From: Alphaproteobacteria bacterium | GTDB lineage: Bacteria > Pseudomonadota > Alphaproteobacteria > Paracaedibacterales > CAIULA01 | Reading direction: 5' to 3' | NCBI GenBank assembly: GCA_026400645.1 | Contig: JAPLOP010000036.1 | Coordinates: forward strand, 1 to 58,501 | Length of the DNA stretch: 58,501 nt | Shown here: in pieces, positions 9,555-18,274 of the stretch | Numbering within the stretch: the first letter of the stretch is position 1 | Layout of the letters: the number at the start of each line of letters is the position of its first letter | Translations under genes and position numbers: made by a program | The notes under the pieces: model-generated | What the model was told of the DNA's origin: nothing | The model's input: only the letters and a program-made list of their open reading frames with translations | Database searches by the model: none

Positions 9555-10472
9555 ATGCAACTTACACAATCTGTCAAAAATATTCTTGGTTTTTATGAAA
9601 GCGATAATCCGGGCGTAAAAACGAATCTGGCTCGCCTTTTAATGCACGGTAAATTGGGGGGAACGGGTCGAATGATCATTCTTCCAGTCGACCAAGGGTT
9701 TGAACACGGCCCAGGGCGCAGTTTTGCCATGAACCCAGAGGCATATCATCCCCATTACCATTTTCAATTGGCCGTCGATGCGGGTTTGTCAGCCTATGCA
9801 GCGCCATTGGGATGGCTGGAAGCTGGGGCCGACACGTTTGCCGGCGCGATACCAACCATTTTAAAAATCAACAGCGGCAATAGCTTGTTATCAAAAGCAA
9901 ACCCACCAAATCAAGCAACAACCGGGTCCATTCAGGATGCGTTGCGTTTAGGATGTTCTGCGATTGGATTTACAATTTATCCAGGATCAGAAGCATCACT
10001 TAGCCTGTTCGAAGAAATTCGCGCCCTGGCAGAGGAAGCAAAATCATGTGGATTGGCCGTTGTTATATGGTCCTATGCACGTGGCAACCTAAGCAAGGAT
10101 GGCGAGACCGCCATTGATGTAATTGGCTATGGCGCCCATATTGCAGCTTTGCTGGGGGCTCATATTGTCAAGGTTAAGCTTCCCTCCTCGTACCTGGAGG
10201 TCCCTGAGGCAAAGCAACAGTATCTGGACAGTGCCGTCAAAATCGATACAATGCCTGATCGCGTGCGACATGTAGTTGATTGCTGCTTTAAGGGTCGTCG
10301 TTTGGTAATCTTTTCCGGTGGAGAAGCCAAGGGCAGCAATGGCGTACTAGAGGACGCAAAGGCCATTCGTGAAGGCGGCGGCAATGGATCCATCATTGGG
10401 CGGAACTGTTTCCAGCGCCCCCGTGAAGAAGCGATGAAATTGCTGAGCGATATGATTGCTGTTTATCAATAG
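9555..10472 (+). CDS. fbaB: Class I fructose-bisphosphate aldolase (DhnA/FbaB type)
   Basis: 305-aa TIM-barrel enzyme that cleaves fructose 1,6-bisphosphate to glyceraldehyde 3-phosphate and dihydroxyacetone phosphate via a Schiff base, in glycolysis or gluconeogenesis. Motifs of the archaeal/FbaB-type class I family include ILPVDQGFEHGP near the start, IGFTIYPGS, the Schiff-base lysine region HIVKVKLP, and the phosphate-binding FSGGEAKG and GGGNGSIIGRN segments near the end. The length is normal. It is a single gene after a gap of about 190 bp in which no other gene was seen. Confidence 0.92.
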   Translation: MQLTQSVKNILGFYESDNPGVKTNLARLLMHGKLGGTGRMIILPVDQGFEHGPGRSFAMNPEAYHPHYHFQLAVDAGLSAYAAPLGWLEAGADTFAGAIPTILKINSGNSLLSKANPPNQATTGSIQDALRLGCSAIGFTIYPGSEASLSLFEEIRALAEEAKSCGLAVVIWSYARGNLSKDGETAIDVIGYGAHIAALLGAHIVKVKLPSSYLEVPEAKQQYLDSAVKIDTMPDRVRHVVDCCFKGRRLVIFSGGEAKGSNGVLEDAKAIREGGGNGSIIGRNCFQRPREEAMKLLSDMIAVYQ

Positions 10473-10534
10473 ACCAAGCCCCTTTTATATTATTTTCCAT
10501 GTCTCCCTGGGAAATGATCTGAAATGAGTATGGC

Positions 10535-10888
10535 ATGAACATAGGAATTTATTTGCTCACCTGGTTTCGGGGACGATGGATCGGTCAGGATGAATTTGGT
10601 AATCGATATTATCAAACCAAAAATCCGAAATCAGGATGTGCAATAAAGCGATGGGTCCTGTATAGTGGCAAAGCGGAAGCATCAAAGATCCCCGCTGGAT
10701 GGCGCGGATGGTTGCATTATACGGCATCAGAACCACCCTCTGGCGAAAGACGCTATGACTGGCAACAGAAACATTTGCCAAATCTAACGGGAACGCCGCT
10801 GGCCCACGATCCAAACAAGGGATCGCCCATAAAACAAAACTATGAATCATGGAATCCCGATTCTTTGGAGAACACAAAATTTCAATGA
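10535..10888 (+). CDS. NDUFA12-like accessory subunit of NADH:ubiquinone oxidoreductase
   Basis: 117 aa. It has the NDUFA12/B17.2 pattern: GRWIGQDEFGNRYYQTK, RWVLYSGKAEASKIPAGWRGWLH and a Pro-rich tail. In alphaproteobacteria and mitochondria this protein is a supernumerary complex I subunit on the matrix/cytoplasmic arm. Its stop codon overlaps the rluD start (ATGA, 10885-10888), so the two are translationally coupled. The nuo operon itself is not in the window; a stand-alone locus is usual for this gene. Confidence 0.9.
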   Translation: MNIGIYLLTWFRGRWIGQDEFGNRYYQTKNPKSGCAIKRWVLYSGKAEASKIPAGWRGWLHYTASEPPSGERRYDWQQKHLPNLTGTPLAHDPNKGSPIKQNYESWNPDSLENTKFQ

Positions 10889-11862
10889 AACTGTTCGTAA
10901 CGAACGACACCGCCAGTCAACGACTAGACAAGTTTCTGGTTCAAATGCTTCCCGAGCAAAGCCGCAACCGCTTGCAAGATTGGATCGAGCGGGGATGTGT
11001 TTGCCTGGACGAACAGCCAATCATCGACACAAATTACAAAGTTAAAGATGGGCAAACCTTTACGCTGACCATTCCGGCGTTGCAAGACTCCATTCCAAAA
11101 GCCGAAATTTTACCCCTGGATATTGTTTATGAAGACGATGATCTGGTGGTTATTAATAAAGCACCTGGCATGGTTGTCCATCCGGCGCCAGGCCACTATG
11201 AATCAACTATGGTTAATGCCCTTTTGGCGCACTGTGGTGATTCCCTGTCCGGCATAGGCGGTGTAAAACGCCCCGGGATCGTTCATCGACTGGACAAAGA
11301 CACCAGTGGTCTGTTGGTTGTGGCCAAAAATGATAAAACACACCAGGCTTTATCGGAACAATTTTCCAATCCTGACCTAGGGAAACAATTAAAGCGAACC
11401 TATTGGGGGCTTGCTTGGGGGCATCCACTGCCCAGCCAATCAAAAATCGAAACGCCCATAGGTCGTCACCCAAAGAATCGTCAGAAAATGGCGGTGGTTC
11501 ACGGAAATTCCGGAAAAGAATCGGTGACGCATTATACAACAAAGCAAGTATGGAATTTCGGATCAAAGGGCGAAATGAAACTAAGCTGGCTGGAATTCAC
11601 ACTTGAAACCGGCCGAACACATCAAATTCGCGTTCATTGCCAACACATCGGTTGCCCCATTATTGGGGACCCCCTGTACGGAAAGAAAACCCTGCCAAAG
11701 GCACGATTGGTTCCGGACAGAGTCATCCAATTTGAACGCCAGGCTTTGCACGCAGTCACGTTAAGCTTTTTGCATCCCCATACACAGGAAACAATGACAT
11801 TCGAAGCCACCCCACCTGAGGATTTTCTGGAACTTTTGGAAGCGTTAAATACGTTTTTATAA
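10885..11862 (+). CDS. rluD: Ribosomal large subunit pseudouridine synthase RluD
   Basis: 325 aa from the ATG that overlaps the upstream stop; GGAG lies at a suitable distance, whereas an in-frame ATG at 10849 lies deep in the previous gene. S4 RNA-binding domain (about 1-70), then the RluA-family catalytic domain with HRLDKDTSGLLVVAKN containing the catalytic Asp, and GRTHQIRVHCQHIGCPIIGD. It should modify uridines of helix 69 in 23S rRNA. The TAA stop (11860-11862) uses the first two bases of the inverted terminus of the 11861-12016 element, so the element has defined the present C-terminus. Confidence 0.93.
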   Translation: MKLFVTNDTASQRLDKFLVQMLPEQSRNRLQDWIERGCVCLDEQPIIDTNYKVKDGQTFTLTIPALQDSIPKAEILPLDIVYEDDDLVVINKAPGMVVHPAPGHYESTMVNALLAHCGDSLSGIGGVKRPGIVHRLDKDTSGLLVVAKNDKTHQALSEQFSNPDLGKQLKRTYWGLAWGHPLPSQSKIETPIGRHPKNRQKMAVVHGNSGKESVTHYTTKQVWNFGSKGEMKLSWLEFTLETGRTHQIRVHCQHIGCPIIGDPLYGKKTLPKARLVPDRVIQFERQALHAVTLSFLHPHTQETMTFEATPPEDFLELLEALNTFL

Positions 11863-12016
11863 CCTGAGTTCGACGTAACAAGTCAATAAAACCCAGACAA
11901 ACGCAAGTTTCCCTATGGCTTGACCATAGGGTCCAGAGAAAGAAAACGATCTTTATCAGCTGGGGAAAACTACGGTGGGCGCTGTTTTGATACGGCCCTT
12001 ACGTCGAACTCAGGTT
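11861..12016. mobile_element. 156-bp MITE-like element with perfect 18-bp inverted termini
   Basis: The left end AACCTGAGTTCGACGTAA (11861-11878) and right end TTACGTCGAACTCAGGTT (11999-12016) are exact reverse complements. The interior (about 120 bp) has no gene but carries the palindrome CCCTATGG-CTTGA-CCATAGGG (11911-11931), related to the TGGCTTGACCA repeats at 33.8 and 41.7 kb. It fills the whole gap between convergent rluD and motB. No clear target-site duplication was seen. It is probably a non-autonomous element mobilised in trans. Confidence 0.75.
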
Positions 12017-12020
12017 TTCA

Positions 12021-13028
12021 TCAAGCCTTTTCCCGCATAAGCAAAACGGTAAATCGTCTGTTTTGTGATGCATTTGGATCGTTCTTAACAAAAAGCTCAG
12101 TATCCGCCTTTCCAACAATGGATGTTATTCGGTCTTTGTTGACGCCATTTTTCTCTAGGACCTGACGACAGGCATTGGCGCGATCTGTTGACAGCTCCCA
12201 ATTTCCATAATCCTGAGCATTACTATAGGGCGTTGCGTCAGTGTGCCCCGTTATCACGATTTTGTTGGGCATTTTACTGATTGTTTTTGCCACGATTCCA
12301 ACCAACCCCTTTGCATACACCATCATGGCGCTGCTACCTGGCGGAAACATGGTTTTTTGCTTGTCAGCATCCATAATCTGGATCAGCAACCCTTCTGAAC
12401 GCAATTCGAACGTCACCTGGTTCGTGAGATCTTTCAGTAATGGATTTTGCTGAATGATGTTTTTGATTTCTTGGGACGTTTCCTGAAATTGCTTTTCTTC
12501 TTCGCCGCGGTTTTTTTCACGCTCTGCCTTTGATTTCGACTCATTTTTGCCCTTGGATGAGTCCTGCGACTTTGCGTCTTTTTCTTTTTTGCTCTCAAGT
12601 AAATTTATTTTATTATCAGAAACGCTCGCCTTGTTTTGCTCTGCCTTTTCGCCGCTTTTTGCAACCTGTTCAACCTCAGCATCCGTTTTTTTGTCTTCCT
12701 TTTCTGGGACGGATTGGTGCTGTTCAGTGTTCGCGGGGTCACTCTTTTCCCTCTCGCTATTATTATCAGGGGATACTTGTGTGCCCGCCATCATTCCACG
12801 ACTCCCATTCCTGATGTTCATGTTAATGATGCCGGTTGCAAAATAATCAGCTATTCCTTTTTTATGCTCATCACTTGTAATACTGATCAACCACATCAAC
12901 ATAAAAAAAGCCATCATTGCCGTAACAAAGTCAGCATAAGCAATTTTCCAACTTCCGCCATGATGAGGGGCGTGCTGTCCTTTGCTTTTCTTTTTAATAT
13001 AGATGATTGTGTGTGGTGGCTTGCTCAT
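12021..13028 (-). CDS. motB: Flagellar motor stator protein MotB
   Basis: 335 aa. Short cytoplasmic basic N-terminus, one membrane helix with YADFVTAMMAFFMLMWLI, in which D33 is the expected ion-carrying aspartate, a long charged Lys/Glu/Ser-rich linker (about 80-195), and a C-terminal OmpA-like peptidoglycan-binding domain with ITGHTDATPY and NRRFTVLLM. With MotA it forms the ion-driven stator. The linker is unusually long and of low complexity. Its start overlaps the motA stop (ATGA). Its own stop is 4 bp from the mobile element on the other side. Confidence 0.95.
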   Translation of the reverse strand: MSKPPHTIIYIKKKSKGQHAPHHGGSWKIAYADFVTAMMAFFMLMWLISITSDEHKKGIADYFATGIINMNIRNGSRGMMAGTQVSPDNNSEREKSDPANTEQHQSVPEKEDKKTDAEVEQVAKSGEKAEQNKASVSDNKINLLESKKEKDAKSQDSSKGKNESKSKAEREKNRGEEEKQFQETSQEIKNIIQQNPLLKDLTNQVTFELRSEGLLIQIMDADKQKTMFPPGSSAMMVYAKGLVGIVAKTISKMPNKIVITGHTDATPYSNAQDYGNWELSTDRANACRQVLEKNGVNKDRITSIVGKADTELFVKNDPNASQNRRFTVLLMREKA

Positions 13029-13888
13029 GATGCCCCTTCCACAGATGCGATAGCCTGCTCCAGCTCACTAAAGGTTGGCCGGCAACTTTCATCTATTGTT
13101 TTACGGGCATATTCAACAGCGATTAAAGGCGCGTATCCATTAAGGTAAGCCAAAATCGCCAGTCGCAAACAATCAAAATACTTAACCTTTGAATCAAACA
13201 CCCCCTGGATGCAATTGCTGAGCGGGCCAACCAAACCATAAGCCAGCAACACGCCAGCGAATGTCCCAACCAACGCCCCGCCAATCAGTTTTCCCAAAAT
13301 CTCTGGTGGTTGGCTGATCGATCCCATCGTGTGAATAACCCCCAAGACGGCAGCCACAATTCCCATGGCAGGCATTCCATCGGCCATATTTTGGAATGCG
13401 ACGACAACTTGATGAAGCTCATTATGATAAGTTTCAATCTCCTCCGTCATGATATCGTCCATTTGATGGGGGTTATCGCTTCCCATCGTTAACATGCGAA
13501 AATAATCACACAGAAACATTGTGGCACGTTCGTTTTCTAGGAATTTTGGAAATTGATTAAACAGGGGGCTTGCTTGTGGATTATCGATATGGGATTCCAG
13601 GGCAAGCATCCCCTTGTTTTTGGCAAACTTAATGATTGTAAACAACATCGTGAGCAGTTCGACGTAATCTTCCTTTTTGTAGGATTCGCCCCTGGCCGCC
13701 TGCTTTAGCGACATCGACACCTTGCCCAGAACCTCTCTGGGATTACCAATGATAAACGCCCCAACAGAGGATCCGATAATGATAAGAAATTCAAAAGGCT
13801 GCCACAGAACAGATAAATGCCCACCAGATGCCGTATATCCAATCAAAACCGATACAATAACAACGCCTATGCCGATAAATATTTTCAT
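13025..13888 (-). CDS. motA: Flagellar motor stator protein MotA
   Basis: 287-aa inner-membrane protein with four membrane segments (about 1-22, 33-50, 170-190, 200-225), a cytoplasmic loop between helices 2 and 3 that contacts FliG, and the conserved GMPAMGIVAAVLGVIHTMGSI and GALVGTFAGVLLAYGLVGPL segments. First gene of motA-motB. A CtrA-like site lies about 60 bp upstream (13950-13965). Length and motifs are ordinary for the family. Confidence 0.96.
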   Translation of the reverse strand: MKIFIGIGVVIVSVLIGYTASGGHLSVLWQPFEFLIIIGSSVGAFIIGNPREVLGKVSMSLKQAARGESYKKEDYVELLTMLFTIIKFAKNKGMLALESHIDNPQASPLFNQFPKFLENERATMFLCDYFRMLTMGSDNPHQMDDIMTEEIETYHNELHQVVVAFQNMADGMPAMGIVAAVLGVIHTMGSISQPPEILGKLIGGALVGTFAGVLLAYGLVGPLSNCIQGVFDSKVKYFDCLRLAILAYLNGYAPLIAVEYARKTIDESCRPTFSELEQAIASVEGAS

Positions 13889-13949
13889 CTGATGTTTTTT
13901 GGTTGATCGGTTTAAAAAGTGGATCTCACCTCTATTACATCAGATAAAC

Positions 13950-13965
13950 GTTACATTTGTGTTAA
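13950..13965 (-). promoter_or_regulatory. CtrA-like box upstream of motA
   Basis: On the minus strand the site reads TTAA-N7-GTAAC, one mismatch from the CtrA consensus TTAA-N7-TTAAC. It sits about 60 bp before the motA start. Support comes from the better matches in front of flgB and fliL. Confidence 0.4.
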
Positions 13966-13991
13966 TTTTTGGGGAAATGGTTTTGTGGAGA

Positions 13992-14015
13992 CCCCTCCCT
14001 TAAAAAGGGAGAGGG
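13992..14015. terminator. Hairpin downstream of the lipoprotein gene
   Basis: CCCTCCCTT and AAGGGAGAGGG form a stem with a 2-nt bulge, just after the minus-strand lipoprotein stop. No T-run follows, so it may be an intergenic repeat instead of an efficient terminator. Confidence 0.4.
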
Positions 14016-14026
14016 CGATATCTTAA

Positions 14027-15082
14027 TTATGAATACTGCTGGCAAAGCTTTATAAGCGCATCGAAAATATCCCTGTACGCACAAGAAACTCTATAATCTA
14101 AATAACCACTGTCATAATATGGAGAGTAAGAGTAATCCGGACGTATATAGGTTTTCAAAATCCCCCTACTGTCATCGGAGAGATTTAGGGCATCGCCAAT
14201 CTTTTGAACCAATTCACACAACCCCGCCTCTTGATTCTGAGGGCTTCTTTTCAAGGCAAAGTCCTGCTGACTGGCTTCGTTTTGATAAAAACAAGAAGCG
14301 CCACCATATTGCTGCTTTTGAGACAAGAACTGTATAAACTTCACCGACTTATCTATGTCATCGCGTGCTGCGAATTGATCGTTAAATCTTTTTACGTCTT
14401 GTTCGCGTTTTCTCCGTCTCTCTTCTTCCCATTCCAGACCCTCCGGAGTATCCGAATTACCACCAAAAACCTGCATCGAACCATTCGAATATTTATCAAA
14501 CATAGCATGATATTTTTTATTTTGTATTTTGTGCTGGAAATTATCACGGCCAATGCATCCTTGAATTTCGTTTCCATTCACAGAGTCATCCTTAAAATAA
14601 CCAGCCCCTGCTATTTTTTTGAGCACATGAAAAGAATCAAAGCCTTCAAGCATTAACGACCTTTCTGTCTCTATTTTTTCTAATTCCTCACGGCAGGCTC
14701 TCAGAAAATACTCCTTACGATCAATCCTTTCCTGATCAGCAAGCAAAATCAAACCAAAAGCAGGCATGCCTTTCCTGGACACTTCCTCCTTAACGTCTTT
14801 CAATTCCTCGCTGCACCTGCGAATTTGCTCATTGATTCGATCTTTTTTATTTCCAAAAGATTGATCAATGATACCTAGATTTTTATGCACCTCAAATTCA
14901 ATTTCATCGCCACCCTGACCAAGGATAACGGCACCTCCTGCTTGATGAGCCATAGCAGCAGTTTCATGCTCATCCAAACCAATACCAGAAGGGACGGAAC
15001 TCATCGCCACACAACCACTCACGGCCAGAATACCAAAGGGCAAGAATGCCAGCTGCACATTTTTTTTAATCATTTTTTTCAC
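14027..15082 (-). CDS. Lipoprotein of unknown function
   Basis: 351 aa. A lipoprotein signal is clear: basic MKKMIKKN, a hydrophobic core, and lipobox LAVSGC, with the lipidated cysteine at residue 24. The mature part is highly charged, with helical Lys/Glu-rich segments (about 75-150 and 215-260) that could form coiled coil, and four or more cysteines toward the C-terminus. The C-terminal region is Tyr-rich (YSYSPYYDSGYLDYR). No known domain was recognised. It lies between motA and a repeat element and has no operon partner. Confidence 0.75.
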   Translation of the reverse strand: MKKMIKKNVQLAFLPFGILAVSGCVAMSSVPSGIGLDEHETAAMAHQAGGAVILGQGGDEIEFEVHKNLGIIDQSFGNKKDRINEQIRRCSEELKDVKEEVSRKGMPAFGLILLADQERIDRKEYFLRACREELEKIETERSLMLEGFDSFHVLKKIAGAGYFKDDSVNGNEIQGCIGRDNFQHKIQNKKYHAMFDKYSNGSMQVFGGNSDTPEGLEWEEERRRKREQDVKRFNDQFAARDDIDKSVKFIQFLSQKQQYGGASCFYQNEASQQDFALKRSPQNQEAGLCELVQKIGDALNLSDDSRGILKTYIRPDYSYSPYYDSGYLDYRVSCAYRDIFDALIKLCQQYS

Positions 15083-15120
15083 TAATGTCTCCTAGGTAAT
15101 AAATTGTAAATATTAATACT

Positions 15121-15260
15121 ATTTTCAAAAACGATTAGTGAGATTCCTGGATGGCCACGCTCTCTTCGTTCGCTCGCCATGACGACGTCATTGCGATGAG
15201 GGCGAAGCCCGAAGAAGCAATCCAGGAATCTCCATAAACTCATGAAGATTTATTGAAAAT
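15121..15260. repeat. Palindromic intergenic repeat, copy 2 (most complete)
   Basis: Bounded by ATTTTCAA (15121-15128) and its complement TTGAAAAT (15253-15260), with inner arms GATTCCTGGAT and AATCCAGGAATC and a central GGGCGAAGCCC. About 140 bp, no coding capacity. The three copies share core and ends, so this looks like a MITE-like family. It lies between the lipoprotein gene and the truncated capD-like gene. Confidence 0.75.
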
Positions 15261-15323
15261 GGTACAACCAAAATATAGAATTCCGATGAATTCAAGGGTC
15301 CTTCATACATTTGTACAATAACC

Positions 15324-16226
15324 CTAAGACTCAACCGTATCAATAGAAAAATGGTGAAGCATATGCATCAGGGGCAACCCCTCTGCTGTGGCATAGTCAA
15401 TAATTCGAGATTTTAACTTTGCGGGAACTTTTTCACCAACAATGATGATTTGTTTGGGGGCTTCTATTTCATGACCGAACATCATCATAATCGTACCCAG
15501 ATCATCAAGCGCTCCCAAAACGGGCACCCCATGAATGGAACACCCGGCTTCTTCATCCTCAAACGTTATAAGGCCAACCGGATTATACGGCAAATCAGGG
15601 GAATGAAATGCTTCGCTGATAAAGGATTCCCCCGCATCGCTGGGCCCAATCAATAAAACGGGGACGGATGCCATGATATTGAGTCGGCGTTTTTGCATCA
15701 CCTGACAATCATATGCATACCGATGAATGAAACGGGGTAACCCCAGAAAACAGATAAACACAAACGCATTAATAAGCGGAACAGAACGCGGTATCGATTC
15801 TTGTTGGGCCATCAACAGCATTAGGGGAAAAAATATAATATTTGCCAGAACGGCTGATAAAGACAGGGGTAGCATGTCCTCTATCGATACATACCGCCAA
15901 ACAGCGCGATGTGTTTGCATCCAGATAAATATGCTAGCACTGACAATGGCAAAAACGGCCATATTCTTCAGAACAAAGGCGGGGGAGTAATCCAAGAACT
16001 CCTCCCCAATCCTAAGATACAAGGCAACAAAAAAGGATAAAAATGCCATCAGTGCATCAAAAACCAAAATCGTCTGCGGCATAATCATGTGCGCCGGCAG
16101 GGTGCTATCGATGTGATTCTTAACATACCGCATACCCTTACTCAGACCCTGATTCTGTTTTATCAGTCCACAAAAAAAGGAGAGGATTGCATCCAAAAAC
16201 TTTTTTGATCGCTCAAGAAATTCCAT
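15324..16226 (-). CDS. Truncated CapD/FlaA1-type nucleotide-sugar dehydratase, membrane half only
   Basis: 300 aa from the ATG preceded by AGGAG; a GTG frame opening at 16268 has no ribosome site. It has four membrane helices (about 45-65, 72-92, 110-130, 135-155 from that start) with MWRYV-like HRAVWRYVSIEDMLPL, then a Rossmann-type CoA-binding-like domain (PVLLIGPSDAGES, VPVLGALDDLG, QIIIVGEK). The family's C-terminal SDR domain, which holds the NAD site and catalytic residues of the roughly 600-660-aa enzymes, is absent; the frame stops soon after a repeat element lies next door. A remnant or a non-catalytic scaffold. Confidence 0.78.
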   Translation of the reverse strand: MEFLERSKKFLDAILSFFCGLIKQNQGLSKGMRYVKNHIDSTLPAHMIMPQTILVFDALMAFLSFFVALYLRIGEEFLDYSPAFVLKNMAVFAIVSASIFIWMQTHRAVWRYVSIEDMLPLSLSAVLANIIFFPLMLLMAQQESIPRSVPLINAFVFICFLGLPRFIHRYAYDCQVMQKRRLNIMASVPVLLIGPSDAGESFISEAFHSPDLPYNPVGLITFEDEEAGCSIHGVPVLGALDDLGTIMMMFGHEIEAPKQIIIVGEKVPAKLKSRIIDYATAEGLPLMHMLHHFSIDTVES

Positions 16227-16294
16227 CAAAACTCTTTCTCCTTTTTTCTTTTTGGGGTCAATTAGCACAGAAATAATCTGGGACAGGCATAGTC

Positions 16295-18211
16295 CTAGGT
16301 ATCCAAGAAACTACGCAATTTGCGAGACCGACTCGGGTGCTTTAATTTCCGCAGGGCTTTTGCCTCGATCTGGCGGATACGTTCCCGTGTGACGGCAAAC
16401 TGCTGCCCAACTTCTTCTAGCGTGTGGTCCGTGTTCATGCCAATGCCGAACCGCATACGCAAAACCCGTTCTTCCCTGGGGGTTAAGCTTGCCAGAACAC
16501 GCGTTGTTGTCTCACGTAGGTTCGCATGAATAGCAGCATCAATCGGCAATACAGCATTTTTATCCTCGATAAAGTCACCCAAATGACTGTCTTCCTCGTC
16601 CCCGATTGGGGTTTCAAGACTGATCGGTTCCTTTGCAATTTTCAAAACCTTGCGAACCTTATCCAATGGCATAATCAGCTTTTCTGATAGCTCCTCTGGG
16701 GTTGGTTCACGGCCAATTTCGTGCATCATTTGGCGCGATGTGCGAACCAATTTATTAATCGTCTCTATCATGTGAACCGGAATACGGATGGTCCGCGCCT
16801 GGTCAGCAATCGATCGCGTAATGGCTTGTCGAATCCACCATGTTGCATAGGTTGAAAACTTATATCCCCGACGATATTCAAATTTATCCACAGCTTTCAT
16901 CAGGCCAATATTACCCTCCTGAATCAAATCCAGAAACTGTAATCCACGGTTTGTATATTTCTTGGCGATAGAGATAACCAACCTCAGGTTGGCTTCGATC
17001 ATTTCTTTTTTGGCGCGGGATGCCTCTCTCTCACCTTTTTGAATAATGGTAACAATCCGACGGAATTCAGAAAATGGAACGCCAATTTTTTCTTCGACTT
17101 TCGTCACTTCTGTAACAAGCGTTTCAATCTCGCCAGCATATCGTTCAACAAAGCGCGACCAGGATTTATCAGTCAGTGTTTTGACCTTACGCATCCAATC
17201 ATCGTTAAAGTTTTGATTAACAAACTGACGCATGATTTGATCGCGCTTCACGCCACACTGTTCTGCTTTTGCAGCCAGGTCTCTTTCGATATTCGCGACA
17301 TGCCTGTTAACGGTGTTGTGGCTTTCTATAAGCTCTTCGATACGGGCCGCATTGAGTTTAATCTCTTCCAGGTTATTGATAAGCTTTTGTTTAATTTCCT
17401 GGTGCTCTGGTGTATCCGAAACAATTGTCCCTTTGGCATGAAGGACCTCTTTTTGGCATTTAAACAAATCGTTGTACAAAGAAATATGGATATCCAAAAA
17501 TGCCAACGCCTTTGTCCGTGCGGCTTCTTCTGCATCGGACAGCACTATGGCTTCATGAACGGGATCTGCCTCGGCTTCCAACGATTCAAATTCGGAATCC
17601 TCGTGGGCCTGCTCTTCCTCGCCATTACCCGTATCAATGGAAATCAATTCACGAATCGCCATACGTCGTGATTCCAAAAGATCTTTCCACTTTTTTATAA
17701 CAACGGTCGTTAACGGACTTTCACAAAGCCCCCCAAACATGGTTGCTTTTCCGGATTCAATCTTTTTTGCAATAACGATTTCGCCTTCACGGGACAAAAG
17801 CTCGACATTGCCCATCTCACGCAAATACATACGAACGGGATCATCGGTACGACCGGCCACTTCGTCTGCGGCTTCTTCTGCTGATTCATCGAATCCAAAC
17901 TCTGGCGTTGCGGCCTTTGTGGTCTCGGCAAGATTACCTGACAGCGGGGTTTCTTCCGCCTCGTCGCTGTCCACAATACTGATGCCCATATCCGCAATCA
18001 TGCTCATCGATTCATCGATCTGGTCTGCAGAAAGTTGATTTTGTGGTAGTGCTTCGTTTAATTCGTCATAAGTAATGTATCCTCTTTCTTTGCCCTTAAC
18101 CAAAAGGCGTTTTAGAAGGGGATTCGATTTACTCAGCTCAATCAAGGGGAGATCTGCGTCAGACTCTGCTTGATGCCCAACAACAGTTTTTTTCATTGGT
18201 CTGCCTGCCAT
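16295..18211 (-). CDS. rpoD: RNA polymerase primary sigma factor RpoD (sigma-70)
   Basis: 638 aa from an ATG with AAGGAG upstream; a TTG two codons earlier is also possible. Region 1.1 is at the N-terminus, followed by an acidic linker, region 1.2 ([21 protein letters not shown]), the long non-conserved insert, and regions 2.1-2.4 with [20 protein letters not shown] and [19 protein letters not shown]. Regions 3 and 4 end in the [23 protein letters not shown]. It directs housekeeping transcription. dnaG lies just upstream on the same strand, the classical dnaG-rpoD macromolecular synthesis arrangement. Confidence 0.97.
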   Translation of the reverse strand: MAGRPMKKTVVGHQAESDADLPLIELSKSNPLLKRLLVKGKERGYITYDELNEALPQNQLSADQIDESMSMIADMGISIVDSDEAEETPLSGNLAETTKAATPEFGFDESAEEAADEVAGRTDDPVRMYLREMGNVELLSREGEIVIAKKIESGKATMFGGLCESPLTTVVIKKWKDLLESRRMAIRELISIDTGNGEEEQAHEDSEFESLEAEADPVHEAIVLSDAEEAARTKALAFLDIHISLYNDLFKCQKEVLHAKGTIVSDTPEHQEIKQKLINNLEEIKLNAARIEELIESHNTVNRHVANIERDLAAKAEQCGVKRDQIMRQFVNQNFNDDWMRKVKTLTDKSWSRFVERYAGEIETLVTEVTKVEEKIGVPFSEFRRIVTIIQKGEREASRAKKEMIEANLRLVISIAKKYTNRGLQFLDLIQEGNIGLMKAVDKFEYRRGYKFSTYATWWIRQAITRSIADQARTIRIPVHMIETINKLVRTSRQMMHEIGREPTPEELSEKLIMPLDKVRKVLKIAKEPISLETPIGDEEDSHLGDFIEDKNAVLPIDAAIHANLRETTTRVLASLTPREERVLRMRFGIGMNTDHTLEEVGQQFAVTRERIRQIEAKALRKLKHPSRSRKLRSFLDT

Positions 18212-18274
18212 TTTCAACTACACTCCTTAAATTAACCAAATTTTAAATAAATTACCAAATTTTAAACAAACTAA

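Noticed and set aside
14204-14656. 150-codon plus-strand frame within the lipoprotein gene
   Set aside because: It is a shadow of the signal-peptide-bearing lipoprotein on the other strand and has no ribosome site.
17039-17671. 210-codon frame antisense to rpoD
   Set aside because: It lies entirely inside the well-conserved rpoD coding region and has no ribosome site or recognisable domain.
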